From Dastarcus helophoroides (taxonomy: Eukaryota > Arthropoda > Insecta > Coleoptera > Bothrideridae): a stretch of DNA of 64,000 bases. The translations under genes and the position numbers were made by a program. A model generated the notes under the pieces. That model was not told where the DNA came from. It saw nothing but the letters and a program-made list of their open reading frames with translations, and did not search any database. Positions 11,901-22,475 of this stretch are shown here, piece by piece. Numbering within the stretch: the first letter of the stretch is position 1; every line of letters begins with the position of its first letter. The stretch is from assembly GCA_028583605.1 (NCBI GenBank), contig CM053333.1, forward strand, positions 33,320,551 to 33,384,550, given 5' to 3'.

Positions 11901-14215
11901 AGAAATCTATTCTATTGTTTATCGATTATATTGTTTTCTTGAAGATTTGCCTTTTGCTCGAAAGACGTCTTTTTTTCGGGATTTTCGATTCGTTCCATTT
12001 GTTCTTAAATTTTTATTTTATCCTAAAAAGGGACGTTTTTTTTGAAATTTTCTACCTGCTAGAATTAAAACTTTCATAAATTTTGACTATTTGCTTAAAA
12101 TTTGTCTTTTTCTCGTAATTTTTATATTATTTAGAGCAACCTTTGTTGTGTTTTTTTCTTGGTTTCAAGGGACAAGATTTTTATTTCAATTTATTTTAAG
12201 ATTGAACATTCAATACTTCTGGAAATAATAACTTTTTCTACAAAATTGGTCTCTCTTTTTAAATTTTTATATTTTTCATGTTTTTTCAAATTTTGTTTTT
12301 GGAAAATTAGATTTTTTTCTTGAGACTCGTCTTTTTTCTTATCAAAATGTCGATTTTTATTGTTCAAAATTTGCCTTTTTCGTAGACATTTTCGCAGACA
12401 AGTTTTCTTGATCTTTCGTCATTTTGCTCGAAAAATGCTTTTTCGGCACTTCGAGTCGTTTCATTCCTTCTCAAATTTTCATTTTATTCCAAAAAAGGAC
12501 ATTTTCTTAAAATTGACTTTCATTGGAAAATTTCGACCGTTAACTGTAAAAATTTCGACTAATTTTCTCGACATATCACCTTGTTTTCGAAATTCCGTTA
12601 TTCTAGGTCTATTTTTATAAAAAATTCGATATTTCAGAATCTCCATGTCTAGAAATTTTAATTAAATTCCTATTTTAGAAATTTAGACTTTCTTCTGAAA
12701 ATTTATCTTTTTTCACAAAACTTCGAGTTTTTTGATCAAAATTCGCCTTTTTCGTAAACAACTATTCTTAGAATTTGACTATTTTTTTGGAAAATTTAAC
12801 TTTCTGTGAAAAATCTATTCTTTCATCTATCCATTCTATTGTTTTTTTGAAGTTTTGTCCTTTTGTTCGAAAAACATTTTTTCAGGATTTTCGATTCTCT
12901 CTATTCCTTCTCAAATTTTCATTTTATTTCAAAACGGGACATTTTCTTAAAATTGACTTCTTTGGAGAATGTCGACCGTCGACCGTAGAAATTTCGACTG
13001 TTTTTTTCGAAATGTCACCTTGTTTTCAAAATTCAGTTATTTTAGGTCTATTTATATGAAAATTTCGATATTTCAGAATTTTAATGTCTAGAAATTTTAA
13101 CTAAATTCCTATTTTAAAAATTTACTTTCTTCTCAAAATTTTCAAAAAATTTCGGGTTTTTTGATCAAAATTCGCCTTTTTCGTAGACAATTATTCTCAA
13201 ATTTTGACTATTTTTTTCAAAATATACCTTTTTGTGGGAAATCTATTTTTTTATCTATTCATTTTATTGTTTTCTTGAAGTGTCGTCTTTTTGTTCGAAA
13301 AACGTCTTTTTAAGGATTTTCCATTCGCTTTATTCGTTGTCAAATTTTCATTTTATTCCAAAACGGGACATTTTCCTAAAATTGACTTCTTTGGAAAATT
13401 TCGACCGTTCACCGTGGAAATTTTGACTGTTTTTCTCGAAATATCGCCTTGTTTTCAAAATTCAGTTATTCTAGGTCTATTTTTATAAAAATTTTGATAT
13501 TTCAGAATCTCAATGTCTAGAAATTTTAACTAAATTTCTATTTTGGAAATTTAGACTTTCTTCTTAAAATTTATCTTTTTTTCACAAAATTAAGAGTTTT
13601 TTGATCAAATTTCGCCTTTTTCGTAGACAACTATTCTTAAATTTTGACTATTTTTTTCAAAGTTTAACTTTCTGTGGGAAATCTATTCTTTCATCTATCC
13701 ATTCTATTGTTTTTTTGAAGTTTTGTCCTTTTGTTCGAAAAACATTTTTTCGGGATTTTCGATTCGCTCTATTCCTTTTCAAATTTTCATTTTATTTCAA
13801 AAAGGGACATTTTCTTAAAATTGACTTTCATTGGAAAATTTCGACCGTTAACTGTAGAAATGTTGACTAATTTTTTCGAAATGTCACCTTGTTTTTGAAA
13901 TCCTGTTATTTTAGATCTATTTTTATAAAAATTTCGATATTGCAGAGTCTCAATGTCTTGAAATTTGGGGACATTTTCTTAAAATTGACTTCTTTGGAAA
14001 ATTTCGACCGTCGACCATAGAAATTTTGAATGTTTTTTCTCGAAATGTCACCTTGTTTTCGAAATTCCGTTATTTTAGGTTTATTTTTCTAAAAATTTTG
14101 ATAGTTCAGAATCTTAATGTCGTTTCAACTAAATTTTCATCATGGAGATTTAGACTTTCCCTTCGAAATCTATATTTTTTTTCTCAAAATTTCGATCTTT
14201 TCTCCTAAAATAGGT
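8985..14215. repeat. Tandem array of ~440-bp T-rich units
   Basis: A landmark, GACCGTCGACCGTAGAAATT and its variants, occurs at 9247, 9681, 10123, 10565, 10847, 11189, 11628, 12535, 12973, 13403, 13843 and 14006. Spacing is mostly 430-442 bp. Units at 10847 and 14006 are shortened, and the gap of 907 around 12.1 kb holds an interposed segment. Units between 9.48 and 10.67 kb are the most alike, pointing to recent local amplification. The phenylalanine-rich open frames in each unit are translations of repeat DNA and I do not call them genes. Confidence 0.9.
12131..12192 (+). mobile_element. Fragment of the foldback retroelement (duplicate of 8760-8818)
   Basis: It matches TTAGAGCAACCTTTGTTGTG and TTGGTTTCAAGGGACAAG of the foldback arm. 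It sits in the same sequence context as the 8760 copy, about 3.37 kb away, so it was copied with the surrounding satellite. Confidence 0.65.
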
Positions 14216-14310
14216 GTCTTTCAAGATTCGGTTTTAATCTGAAACTTCTTTCTTGTGGTACTTTCATTAAAAAAAATTTTTTTCAGATCCCTTTATTTTT
14301 TTATTTTTGA

Positions 14311-14531
14311 TGAAATAGACTGGTCCTTGGTTGTCTTCAAAAATTGAAATACAAAACTTGTTCTGAAACCAACAATGATTAAAAGACACAATAAAGGTTG
14401 CTTTAACGCGTTTTGACAGCTAAGCTATCAGTATTCAGTATATTTCTGAAGATGATAGCTTGGCTGTCAAAACGCATTAGAGCAACCTTTGTTGTGTCTT
14501 TGAATCTTCCTTGGTTTTAGGGGACAAGTTA
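14311..14531 (-). mobile_element. Foldback retroelement copy, two arms
   Basis: In sense (minus) orientation the 3' end is ACCAGTCTATTTCATCAAAA. Two inverted arms (about 14360-14429 and 14455-14530) surround a short diverged turn. The plus-strand arm keeps TGAAGATGATAGCTTGGCTG then TCAAAACG, a decayed form of the ribozyme-like core (GAAA changed to AAAA). No clear target duplication is visible. Confidence 0.75.
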
Positions 14532-14840
14532 ATTTTTTTCTAAAATTATAATTAACAGCGCTATCATTAAAAATTGCATATTTTGACACTTTTGAAGCAC
14601 ATTTTAAGTATTTTACTTGCATATTTGAATGCATATTTCAAGCTTTTTATGTTGCATATAATTTGATATCTACAGCTACGAACAGATTACCTATGGATAT
14701 TTAGAATAACAAACGACGAATAAAACAAGCTTGTCATAATTCGTTTGTCACATTTTATTACATTCTGGTTGACTATTATTCAAAAATGCAAAAAACGTTA
14801 ATTTGAAAAAAGGTTTTTTCTTTGATGATATTGTTTTTTG

Positions 14841-15085
14841 TGGATTGGTCCTTGGCTATCTTCTAAAATTGAAATGGTAATCTTGTCCCCTGAAACAAGA
14901 AAGATTAAAAAACACAACAAAGATTTCTATAACGTATTTCGATACCCAAGCTATCATCTTGAGGGAGATACTAACACCTAATCATCTATGAAAATGATAG
15001 CTTGGCCATCAAAACACGTTAGAGTAACCTTTGTTGTGTTTTTTAATCTTTTTTAGTTTCAGGGGACAAGATTTGTATTTCAGTC
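14841..15085 (-). mobile_element. Foldback retroelement copy, two arms
   Basis: Left end TGGATTGGTCCTTGGCTATC; inverted arms at about 14881-14965 and 14990-15075. The arm core reads GATAGCTTGGCCATCAAAAC, again decayed. It is preceded by a T-run (an A-tail in sense orientation). The target duplication is not recognisable. Confidence 0.75.
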
Positions 15086-15551
15086 CTTGTTTACAATTAC
15101 GAAACGTTTAACCACATAAAATATTGATACGTTAGTGAAGTTAGAAATTTAAAAGTTATACAAAAATGTTACAAAAATTACGCGTATTTAAAGTAACGTA
15201 TTTGGTGATGGCAGCGAAAAGACGAAACTGCTTATGCTATCTTGTAAGGAATGAAAAAACGTAAACCGAAAATTGTTTTTAGTTTTTCAATTACTCTTCA
15301 AATAACGCCAAGAAAAAATAAAAATAAAATTCCAAAATTTTACTTTTTTTTTAAATCTAAAAAGCAGCAACAGATATTTTTGATTTCTAGAGGGCATATT
15401 ACTTGTCAAATCATGCAACTTTGTCCTTATTTAACCGATGCTGCGTCTCTCACCATTTTCGAGATCCTTGTGGTGAGAAACGAATTTGTTGCAGCCTTCA
15501 AGTTTGAAGTAAAATTTGAGAATTGAACCTTTTTGCTCCTATCTTCAAGAC
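15086..15551. other. Unassigned AT-rich DNA
   Basis: Between the foldback copy and the mariner left end. A 91-codon lysine-rich open frame at 15251-15526 has no recognisable motif and is not called as a gene. Confidence 0.4.
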
Positions 15552-15720
15552 TAACAGTCCATTCAAAAAGTCCATAGGATGACACATAGATGGCGTTACT
15601 AGAATTTTTTTCATATGATTTTTATTCAGTACTAACCTTCAAACGATATGTGTATTAATTTGACAGCAATCTGACTATTGATTCGTGAGTTATAGCACTT
15701 TGTGTGAAGCAACTTTTGTT

Positions 15721-17190
15721 AAAGAAAAAAGTGAATTTCGAGTTTTGATAAAGCATTGCTTTTTGATGAAAAAAATACAGTGGAAACCAAACAATGGTTT
15801 AATAAAGATTATCCGGATTCTGCTCCATGGAGACAAATGGTAAAGAAGTGGATTGCTGAATTTAAACGTGGTCGTACCAGCACAAATAATGCAGAGCGCA
15901 GTGGACACCCAAATGAGGCTTATATTCCAGAAAACATCAGAAAACTCCACAAATTGGTTATCAACGATCGCAAATTGAAGGTTGACAAGCTAGCTGACAT
16001 TGTAAAGATATCAGCTGGTAGTATTTTTATCATTTTACACGAACATTTGGGTATGCGAAAGCTCTGTGAAAAGTGGGTGCCGCGTGAACTCACAGACGAC
16101 CAAAAACAACAACGAATCATGCTTCAGAGGAGTGTTTGGCGCTGTTAAACCGCAATAAAATGGAATTCTATCGTCGATATGTGACAATGGATGAGACATG
16201 GCTTCACTATTACACATCAGAATCCAAAAGACAATCAGCCGAGTGGACAGCAGTCGACGAACTGAATCCAAAGCGAGCAAAGACACAACAGTCGGCCGGT
16301 AAGGTGATGGCTTCTGTATTTTGGGATGCGAACGGAATAATATTGTTACGGGCTTATCGGTTCGAATTGATTACACGTGATGGACTATACCCACTTTATT
16401 ACTGAACTCAACTTGGATCACCACAATTGACATTTAACTCACTTATTATTGACTTCTACTAACTCACTAATTGATTCTAACTAACTGACTCGAGGGAAAG
16501 TGTAGTAACTCACTAATTACACTGATTTTAACTGATTTGCTCGAGGGAGAACTGGCCGCTTTATATATTTTTGGCCTCCAGGTTCTAGAACAATCCGGCA
16601 GATAAGGCTTATCGTTTGCCGAAATTTCGAGAACGCTTATCTGCCGTTTGTTTCGTTATCGCGGCCGCTTTCCCCTTATCAGATCATTCTAGAAACTTTT
16701 CTTATGTACTAAATTCTACAATTCTATTCTAAATTCTTTTCCATCTATTTACATTGCGTTACAATATTCATCGACTTTCTCCAAAAAGGAACCACCATCA
16801 ACAACGACTATTACTGTGCACTTTTGGATCAATTGAAGGCTGAAATTGCAAAGAAACGGTCACATTTGCAAAAGAAAAAAAATGTTGTTTCACCAAGACA
16901 ATGCACCGTGTCACAAATCGATGTAAACGATGGCAAAATTGAATGAATTGGGCTTCGAATTGGTTACCCACCCACCGTATTCTCCAGATTTAGCCTCCAA
17001 CGACTTTTTCCTGTTTTCAGATTTCAAGAGAATGCTTGTTGGAAATAAATTTAAGTCCAATGATGAAGTAATCGTTGAAACTGAGGCCTATTTTGACGAG
17101 AAAGAGAAATGGTACTATAAAAATGGTATCGAAAAGTTGGAAAACCGCTATACTCGTTGTATCGCCCTCGAAGGCAACTATGTTGAATAA
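15721..17190 (+). pseudogene. mariner transposase, irritans subfamily, inactivated
   Basis: The transposase cuts and rejoins DNA at TA sites. Visible segments in order: an N-terminal KSEFRVLIKHCFLMK stretch without a start codon; a helix-turn-helix region with NTVETKQWFNK and PDSAP; the linker WVPRELTDDQKQQR; and the catalytic core. The DD34D triad is intact at codon level: D in MDETW (16190-16192), D in HQDNAPCH (16897-16899) and D in SPDLASND (17002-17004), with exactly 34 residues between the second and third. The end ALEGNYVE is family-typical. Damage: a one-base deletion in the A-run near 15770, a frameshift near 16118, a 420-bp LTR insertion at 16344, a frameshift in the A-run near 16880, and a TAA stop at 16924-16926 in place of a lysine codon. 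Confidence 0.95.
16344..16763. mobile_element. Solo LTR, 420 bp, inserted in the mariner
   Basis: It begins TGTTACGGGC and ends GCGTTACA (the TG...CA rule), flanked by the direct repeat ATAT at 16340-16343 and 16764-16767. Removing it with one ATAT restores the mariner frame across codons reading GIIFIDFLQ. It contains a TATA-like box (TTATATAT, 16561-16568) and two CTCGAGGGA motifs. No internal retrotransposon coding sequence remains, so it is the recombination product of a full LTR retrotransposon. A 4-bp duplication is common in insect Ty3/gypsy-type elements, but the family is not identified. Transcriptional orientation is unproven; the TATA-like box suggests plus. Confidence 0.85.
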
Positions 17191-17300
17191 TAAAATCGAG
17201 TTTTGTCAAAATTTTGATTTTTTCTTACTTATTTAACGGACTTATTGAATGACCTGGTATGTTGAAATTTAAATAATTAAGTAAATTATAAGTTTTTTTG

Positions 17301-17527
17301 GTGGAACGGACTGGTCCTTGGTTATCTTCAAAAATTGATTTTTTCCAGTTTCTCTCTGAAGATGACAGCTTGGCTGTCGAAATGCGTTAGAGCAACCTTT
17401 GTTGTGTTTTTTAATCTTTCTTGGTTTCAGTGGACAAGTTCTGTATTTCAATTTTCAAAAATTGAAATACAAATCTTCTCCTCTGAAACCAAGAAAAATT
17501 AAAAGCTATCATCTTCAGAGAGATACT
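17301..17527. mobile_element. Rearranged foldback retroelement copy
   Basis: The order is: a 3'-end segment (GGAACGGACTGGTCCTTGG), a short deletion, a plus-oriented arm with CTGAAGATGACAGCTTGGCT followed by GTCGAAATGCG, then part of a second copy (AATCTTCTCCTCTGAAACC) with an internal deletion. It starts 40 bp beyond the mariner right end. It reads as two foldback copies joined with deletions. The ribozyme-like core in the first arm is nearly intact (CTCT...AGAG stem I; stem II GACAGC/GCTGTC). Confidence 0.75.
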
Positions 17528-17539
17528 CAAACAAATATT

Positions 17540-18370
17540 ATAAGAAAAACATTTTTGAAAGTTTCGATTCTTTTCTCGAAAAATTCATCTGTTTCTCTCA
17601 GGATTCTAGTTTCAAAATTACTCCATTTTCTTAAAATTTGGCTGAAATTTAAATGAAAATATCATAAATTCCGAGTTTTTTTTTGTATTTCAACAATTTC
17701 GAGAAAAATATTTCTTTGGAAATTTCCAGAGAAATATTACTTGGAAATTTCAAAAACTTTTCTTGATATGTTAAAAGTTTGTCAAAATTTAAGTAGTATA
17801 AAAAAGTAAACATTTGGAGGAAAATATGTTTGGAAATTTTGACTTTTTTACAAAATTTGAAAGAACTGAAGCGATATGTCCCTGAATCGGGCTTAAAGTA
17901 TTTTTGATAAGCTGTGATGGAAGATCCTTACAATTGGTTTTTTTTGTTGAAAGTTAAACCAATTTTGGAGATCCCAAACTGGTTTAAACATTTGATTCAA
18001 TTGAATTTAATTGATTCAATTGAATTTAATTGATCCAATTGAATTTAATTGATTCAATTGAATTTAATTGATTCAGTTGAATTTTATTGATTCAATTGAA
18101 TTTAATTGATTCAATTGAATTTAATTGATTGAATTGAATTTAATTGATTCAGTGGAATTTTATTGATTCAATTGAATTTAATTGGTTCAATTTTTATTAA
18201 TTTTCCTATTCAATGGGGCCATTTTTCTAAAAATTGAAACTTTCTAGTTAATTTTAAAATGTGTAACATAGGACCACAAACTGATTTATATTCGTCCTCT
18301 GTAACAGAAGGTCGCCAGTACTAAAATATTTTTTGATGGCCCCGGTAGCATAACAGTTTTGGAACCACTG
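17540..18370. repeat. T-rich satellite-like DNA ending in a hAT-type right terminus
   Basis: AT-rich repeat vocabulary like that at 8-14 kb, then a 19-bp minisatellite (17993-18190), then a terminus reading, when reverse complemented, CAGTGGTTCCAAAACTGTTA, ending at 18370. This is a common hAT-type end, and the following 8 bp (TATTAATT, 18371-18378) would be its target duplication. I could not find the matching left end, so the element's extent is unknown. Confidence 0.5.
17993..18190. repeat. 19-bp minisatellite, about 10 units
   Basis: The unit is TTGATTCAATTGAATTTAA with few substitutions. The unit is partly self-complementary around CAATTG, so either strand could form cruciform-like structure. 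Confidence 0.9.
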
Positions 18371-18378
18371 TATTAATT

Positions 18379-20312
18379 CGTATACGTGGAAAAAGTATAA
18401 AAAAAAAACGTCATAACAGATTCTTAATTAGGGCAGAAAATAATTTTTTGTAGAAAGAACTTTTAAAGGACATGGGTCGCCCGGCGCATCCACCAAAATA
18501 CGCATCGTGGTGTATCCAAATAGAACTAAACAAAAATCGGAAAATTCGTTATGTCGGAATGAAAACCGATGTATTTTGTTAAATTCAGCTGAAGCACCAA
18601 TCGAAACGAAAAAAACAAAAATAGGGCATCATGTATATGTAGGCGTTGTTAAGTTGTTTGGGTTTTTTAGTCCTAGTTTTCATTGAAAAGTGGTACCGTG
18701 TCGTGCCGCGTGCTAAGAAACTTAAACAGTATACGAATGAGTCGGGAATTGCACACAGTTAAAGTAGAAGTTTATTAGGTTAGCTCTCATCGATATATGC
18801 AAATGTGGACGACCGGGAAATAAAATTCCCCCGTTTTTGAAGTATATTATATTTATTTGTTTTATTTATTGTTGGTGCATTTGTGCTCTTAGCTTTGCTA
18901 AAATCTAAAATTCTGTTCGATGCAGATGATCCTTGTTTAAAATGCAGTATGGCACCTGCACATTTACTACCATCTTCCATGACTGTGCTCAAATATTCGA
19001 GTGACTTGACTGCCAATGCATACGGCTACTGTATCTCAAACCCACTATTGGCATATTTCTGTCGCAGCTGAACGGCTTTGAAAGCTACACAATGCTACTG
19101 GAGCCTACCCTCACTTACAAACGGGCTTTGAATCATAAACACCCGCAAACATTTTGTTTTAAAACAAAACGCAACTCCCACAATATTACCGACGTCCGTA
19201 CTTATTTCAACTAGAATCACTCGCGATCGCGATCTCTTTCGTAGTTGATTACCGCATATTATTTTTTCAGTTGATTAAAAAAAAAGTGAATGTAACAGGA
19301 GTACTTCCGCATAGACAAAAGCGTAAAAATAAAAGGGCCGTATACGATTTTACTTTGCAATTATAACTTTAGCAATCATACATTCTAAAGAAGTTTTGTC
19401 AGATCAAAAAGCTTACAGAATTGCGATACACAATTAAAAGTTCGCACCATTCTGACTTTTTAACGAGAAAGCTTTTGTGTTATTTTCAAGTCGAGTTACA
19501 TCTTCATTTTCTCGAAATGTGTGGTTTGGAAAAAATAAAACGAAGTTGGGCCTTATGACAGATAAAGGATAAAAGACAGAACCCGCTTAGTGTCAAACGT
19601 CCCTGTGTAAATGAACACATGTTGTTTTCCGATGCGTGCAGAAAATTCCCTCTGTTACCTGAACTTCCTCAACTATCGATCCCACATACTTTTCCCAACA
19701 ATGCGGTAAACAAGGTCCGTCGTCTTACTTGTGCTACAGGTGGCTCTAGTCTAAACCTTGCGCATAATTAGACATTCATGCCGACTCCACTTCTGCTCAC
19801 AAAGCCAATATTAAATATTTCACCCTCTCCGATTGTTTTATTATCGACCTTTCATTCGGTAGTCCCTAATTCTCTTGTTGTTCAGCCTAAACGTTACTCG
19901 CTTGTTCAAACATAATTTCGAAGCTTCGGGAAATCATGAAATAATGATAGGCTTTGATAAGCTCGCATAACAAAATCACGTTACCCTTAACAAACATTTT
20001 GCCACTCGTAGATATATGTTGCACACTTATTTTTTATTTTCCCGTACTCGAAACGTTGCATCGAATCGAAAGCCTGCCAACCTAAATGTAAAATTAATAT
20101 CCGCTTTACGCGCTGCGAAAGACGACATTAAATATTATAAATTTAACTGTTATTACATTCGCTATATTACAAATATTTGTCGCGTTAATCAAATATTACT
20201 CGACATTAATTGTGAAGTACTTCACAATATGTCAATAATAAATTCGGTTGAAAATTTCAAATATTGACGCTAGCATGGAAAAGAGTGATAACAGCGGTTC
20301 AATTCGCTAATA
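18379..20312. other. Low-copy DNA, one weak coding-like remnant on the minus strand
   Basis: Mostly unique-looking sequence. On the minus strand, 18780-19030 is open and includes SLEYLSTVMEDGSKCAGAIL, whose composition is more protein-like than most of the window, but I recognise no family and see no clear exon boundaries or start. The 20-base word at 18480-18499 is shared with 353-372. Confidence 0.25.
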
Positions 20313-20412
20313 TAATGTTTAAAATAATATAATATTGTTTAAAATAATATAACATTGTTTAAAATAATATAATATTGTTCAAAATAATATCATATTGTTT
20401 AAAATAAAATAA
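20313..20412. repeat. 20-bp AT tandem repeat, about 5 units
   Basis: The unit is approximately GTTTAAAATAATATAATATT, with few changes between copies. Confidence 0.9.
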
Positions 20413-20439
20413 TCTTTATACATATATTAAAATGGAAAC

Positions 20440-20650
20440 TGGCTGATATATATATCAACGCACAGCCCAAACCGCTAACTCCAGAAACTGGAAATTTTGC
20501 ACAGAGGTTCTTTTTGTAATGTAGGCGCACACTAAGAAGGTATTTTTGGAAATTCGATCTCTAAGGGTACCTACAGGGGCGTTAAAAGTACTCTGACGTC
20601 TGTCAGTGTGACAAATTTCGGTGTCCAAATTCGAGTGGGCAGATAGCAAA
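20440..20650. repeat. Dispersed-repeat fragment, class uncertain
   Basis: The stretch has an ATATATATCAACGCACAGCC start and a TTTTGCACAGAGGTTC motif. Sequences of this style (aaccgctr... aatttggcacagaggttc) are common in dispersed insect repeats. I cannot assign the superfamily from sequence alone. Confidence 0.3.
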
Positions 20651-21814
20651 TTAAGATTTTTGACAGTACGTTGCCAATTGTTTACAATTTTTGAATAGAT
20701 AACCGTTTTTGTTGATTAAACATTTTAGTTTATCGATTAAATTAATAAATGAATGTAAGAGTGCTAAGTAAAGAGATACACAAGATTTTTAAAACATCGA
20801 TAATCTATTTAATTGCTGTATCGAAAAAATTATAGCGATATGTTTCGATACATCGGTAAATTTATTCGATATTCGATGTATCATATAAATCCAATGTCAT
20901 ACAACGGGACTTCCCAACCAGCGAGGCGCTCTTCTCAAAATTTCGCTTTTTTCAAAATACCTACTTTTTAAAACAAATTTTTACTTATTTAAAATTTACG
21001 AGTTTTTTTAATTTTGGCTTTTTCAAAATTCGACATTTATGTATCGGGTGACCAACTAATCAACGAATGGTAAAGTGGCAACGAATCACTTCACAGCTTT
21101 GGGAAAAAAATTTCAACAAGAAAAGTGGCCCTGAAAAATCGCTGGAAAATATTTTTGAAGTTCTAAAATGACTCGGTGGCGTAATAGGTAAGACTGAATA
21201 AAAAATTAGGATTTTCTCGAAATTTTGCTTAATTCAGGTATATTGAAAATACATGCATTGTAATCCTAGAATAATTTCATTTTTTTTTTGCTTTACACTT
21301 TTTGTTCTGCCTTTAAAAATAAAGTGGTGGGGAGACGATGAAAATTTTTTTTAAATACCATTTACTTCAGTTAGACTTAAGGAAATTTAACAAATTTAGT
21401 CTCTATAGAAAGAGTGCTATTTAGTCTATCGACGGCACTTTCACGTGTGTTTATTTTAAAATTATTATCGCTGCTACAGCGCGTTATATAAACTGGTAAC
21501 AAATTACGCCGTTTTTCTAAAAAATATTAAATAGAATGATATGTCAATTTGGATATCTTAAAATAGAGAATTAAAAGTCGTAAATATCAGTAAAAATCGC
21601 AACTCGATATCTTTTGTCTAACCGAAGATATTGACAAACAAAATTTAAGTTATGAATAATCACATAGTTTGTCTACAAAACTGGTAAAGTGGCCCTTGAA
21701 ATAAGTTAACTGCTGCGAAAATGAAATAAAAAAATGCAAATCTTTAAGGTGGCAAATGTGCTCTTCTAACTGAATTGTTATTTCCGCTTTTATGTTTCTT
21801 TATAAAATAAAAAA

Positions 21815-21847
21815 TTGGTTTCAGGGGACAAGATTTGTATTTCAATT
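21815..21847 (+). mobile_element. Foldback retroelement fragment
   Basis: Matches the arm word GGTTTCAGGGGACAAGATTT and the following GTATTTCAATTTTT. It lies inside the DUF4817-type element, so it inserted after that element or was captured by it. Confidence 0.6.
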
Positions 21848-21889
21848 TTTAAAATTAAAAAAATTTAAACAAATAAAGAAGCATTTGAC

Positions 21890-22475
21890 ATGCTAACTAA
21901 CCATTTATTTCGAATGCATGAAAATGCAAGTGATGCTGCTAATTCTGCGCATGCAGTGTCCCGAAAAACGTAACCAAAGTGAAAGAGTTTTCCTTCGACT
22001 GATACATCGCAAACGCACCACAGGAAATGTGCATGTTGCTGTAATCAGAAGATAACGTAGAGGTCGCATCGAGCAAAATATTATAAATGTTTTAAAATAG
22101 GTAAAATTTAATCCTCATTTAAGTGCTAGAACAATAGCTAATTACTTGGGGATATGCTGAACCACCGTTCAAAACCAGGCCCACGTGGCAGGTAGATAGG
22201 AAGTGAAAGTCAGTTTTCTTGGCCATCCAGGTCCCCAGATCTGACTTGCCTTGATTTTTATTTGTCAAGCGAATAGAAGACCTTGTTTTTGCCAACAAGC
22301 CTACAAAAGAAACGACATGATCGAAAGAATAAGAAACAGTATTTAGAGTAGTAGAATGGTCAATGGTAAAAGTTAAAATTGCAGTGTTGTTCATTCGTCA
22401 GAGGATTCACTGCATGAAAATGATGGGCTGCAGTCAGTTTGCACATATAGGGCTCCAGTCAATAGACGTTATTAA
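21890..22475 (+). pseudogene. DUF4817/Tc1-like transposase, internally deleted
   Basis: Plus-strand pieces are recognisable in several frames. NPHLSARTIANYLGI (from 22110), followed by a stop and TTVQN, resembles the second helix-turn-helix of these transposases. WPSRSPDLTCLDFYL (from 22220) matches the block around the third catalytic acidic residue; the D of LDF is at 22253-22255. Further on, CMKMMGCSQFAHI (about 22412-22450) matches the C-terminal tail. The two first catalytic residues and all sequence between the helix-turn-helix and the WPSRSPD block are missing: only about 60 bp separate them, where an intact protein would have well over 100 residues. Several stops occur. It cannot encode an active enzyme. 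Confidence 0.65.

Larger units (their letters stand above)
15554..17257 (+). mobile_element. mariner transposon, irritans type, decayed and interrupted
   Basis: The ends are imperfect inverted repeats: left ACAGTCCATTCAAAAAGTCC, right (reverse complement) CCAGGTCATTCAATAAGTCC. TA dinucleotides at 15552-15553 and 17258-17259 form the expected target duplication. Removing the solo LTR plus one 4-bp duplication leaves about 1.28 kb, the standard mariner length. The transposase is closest in wording to the irritans subfamily (the Himar1 group). The copy is dead: frameshifts, a stop and an LTR insertion are all visible. Confidence 0.95.

Noticed and set aside
9002..14208. A series of similar 80-100-codon phenylalanine-rich frames that look like a gene family
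   Set aside because: They recur with the ~440-bp satellite unit, overlap in two frames, and share the DNA repeat rather than protein-level conservation.
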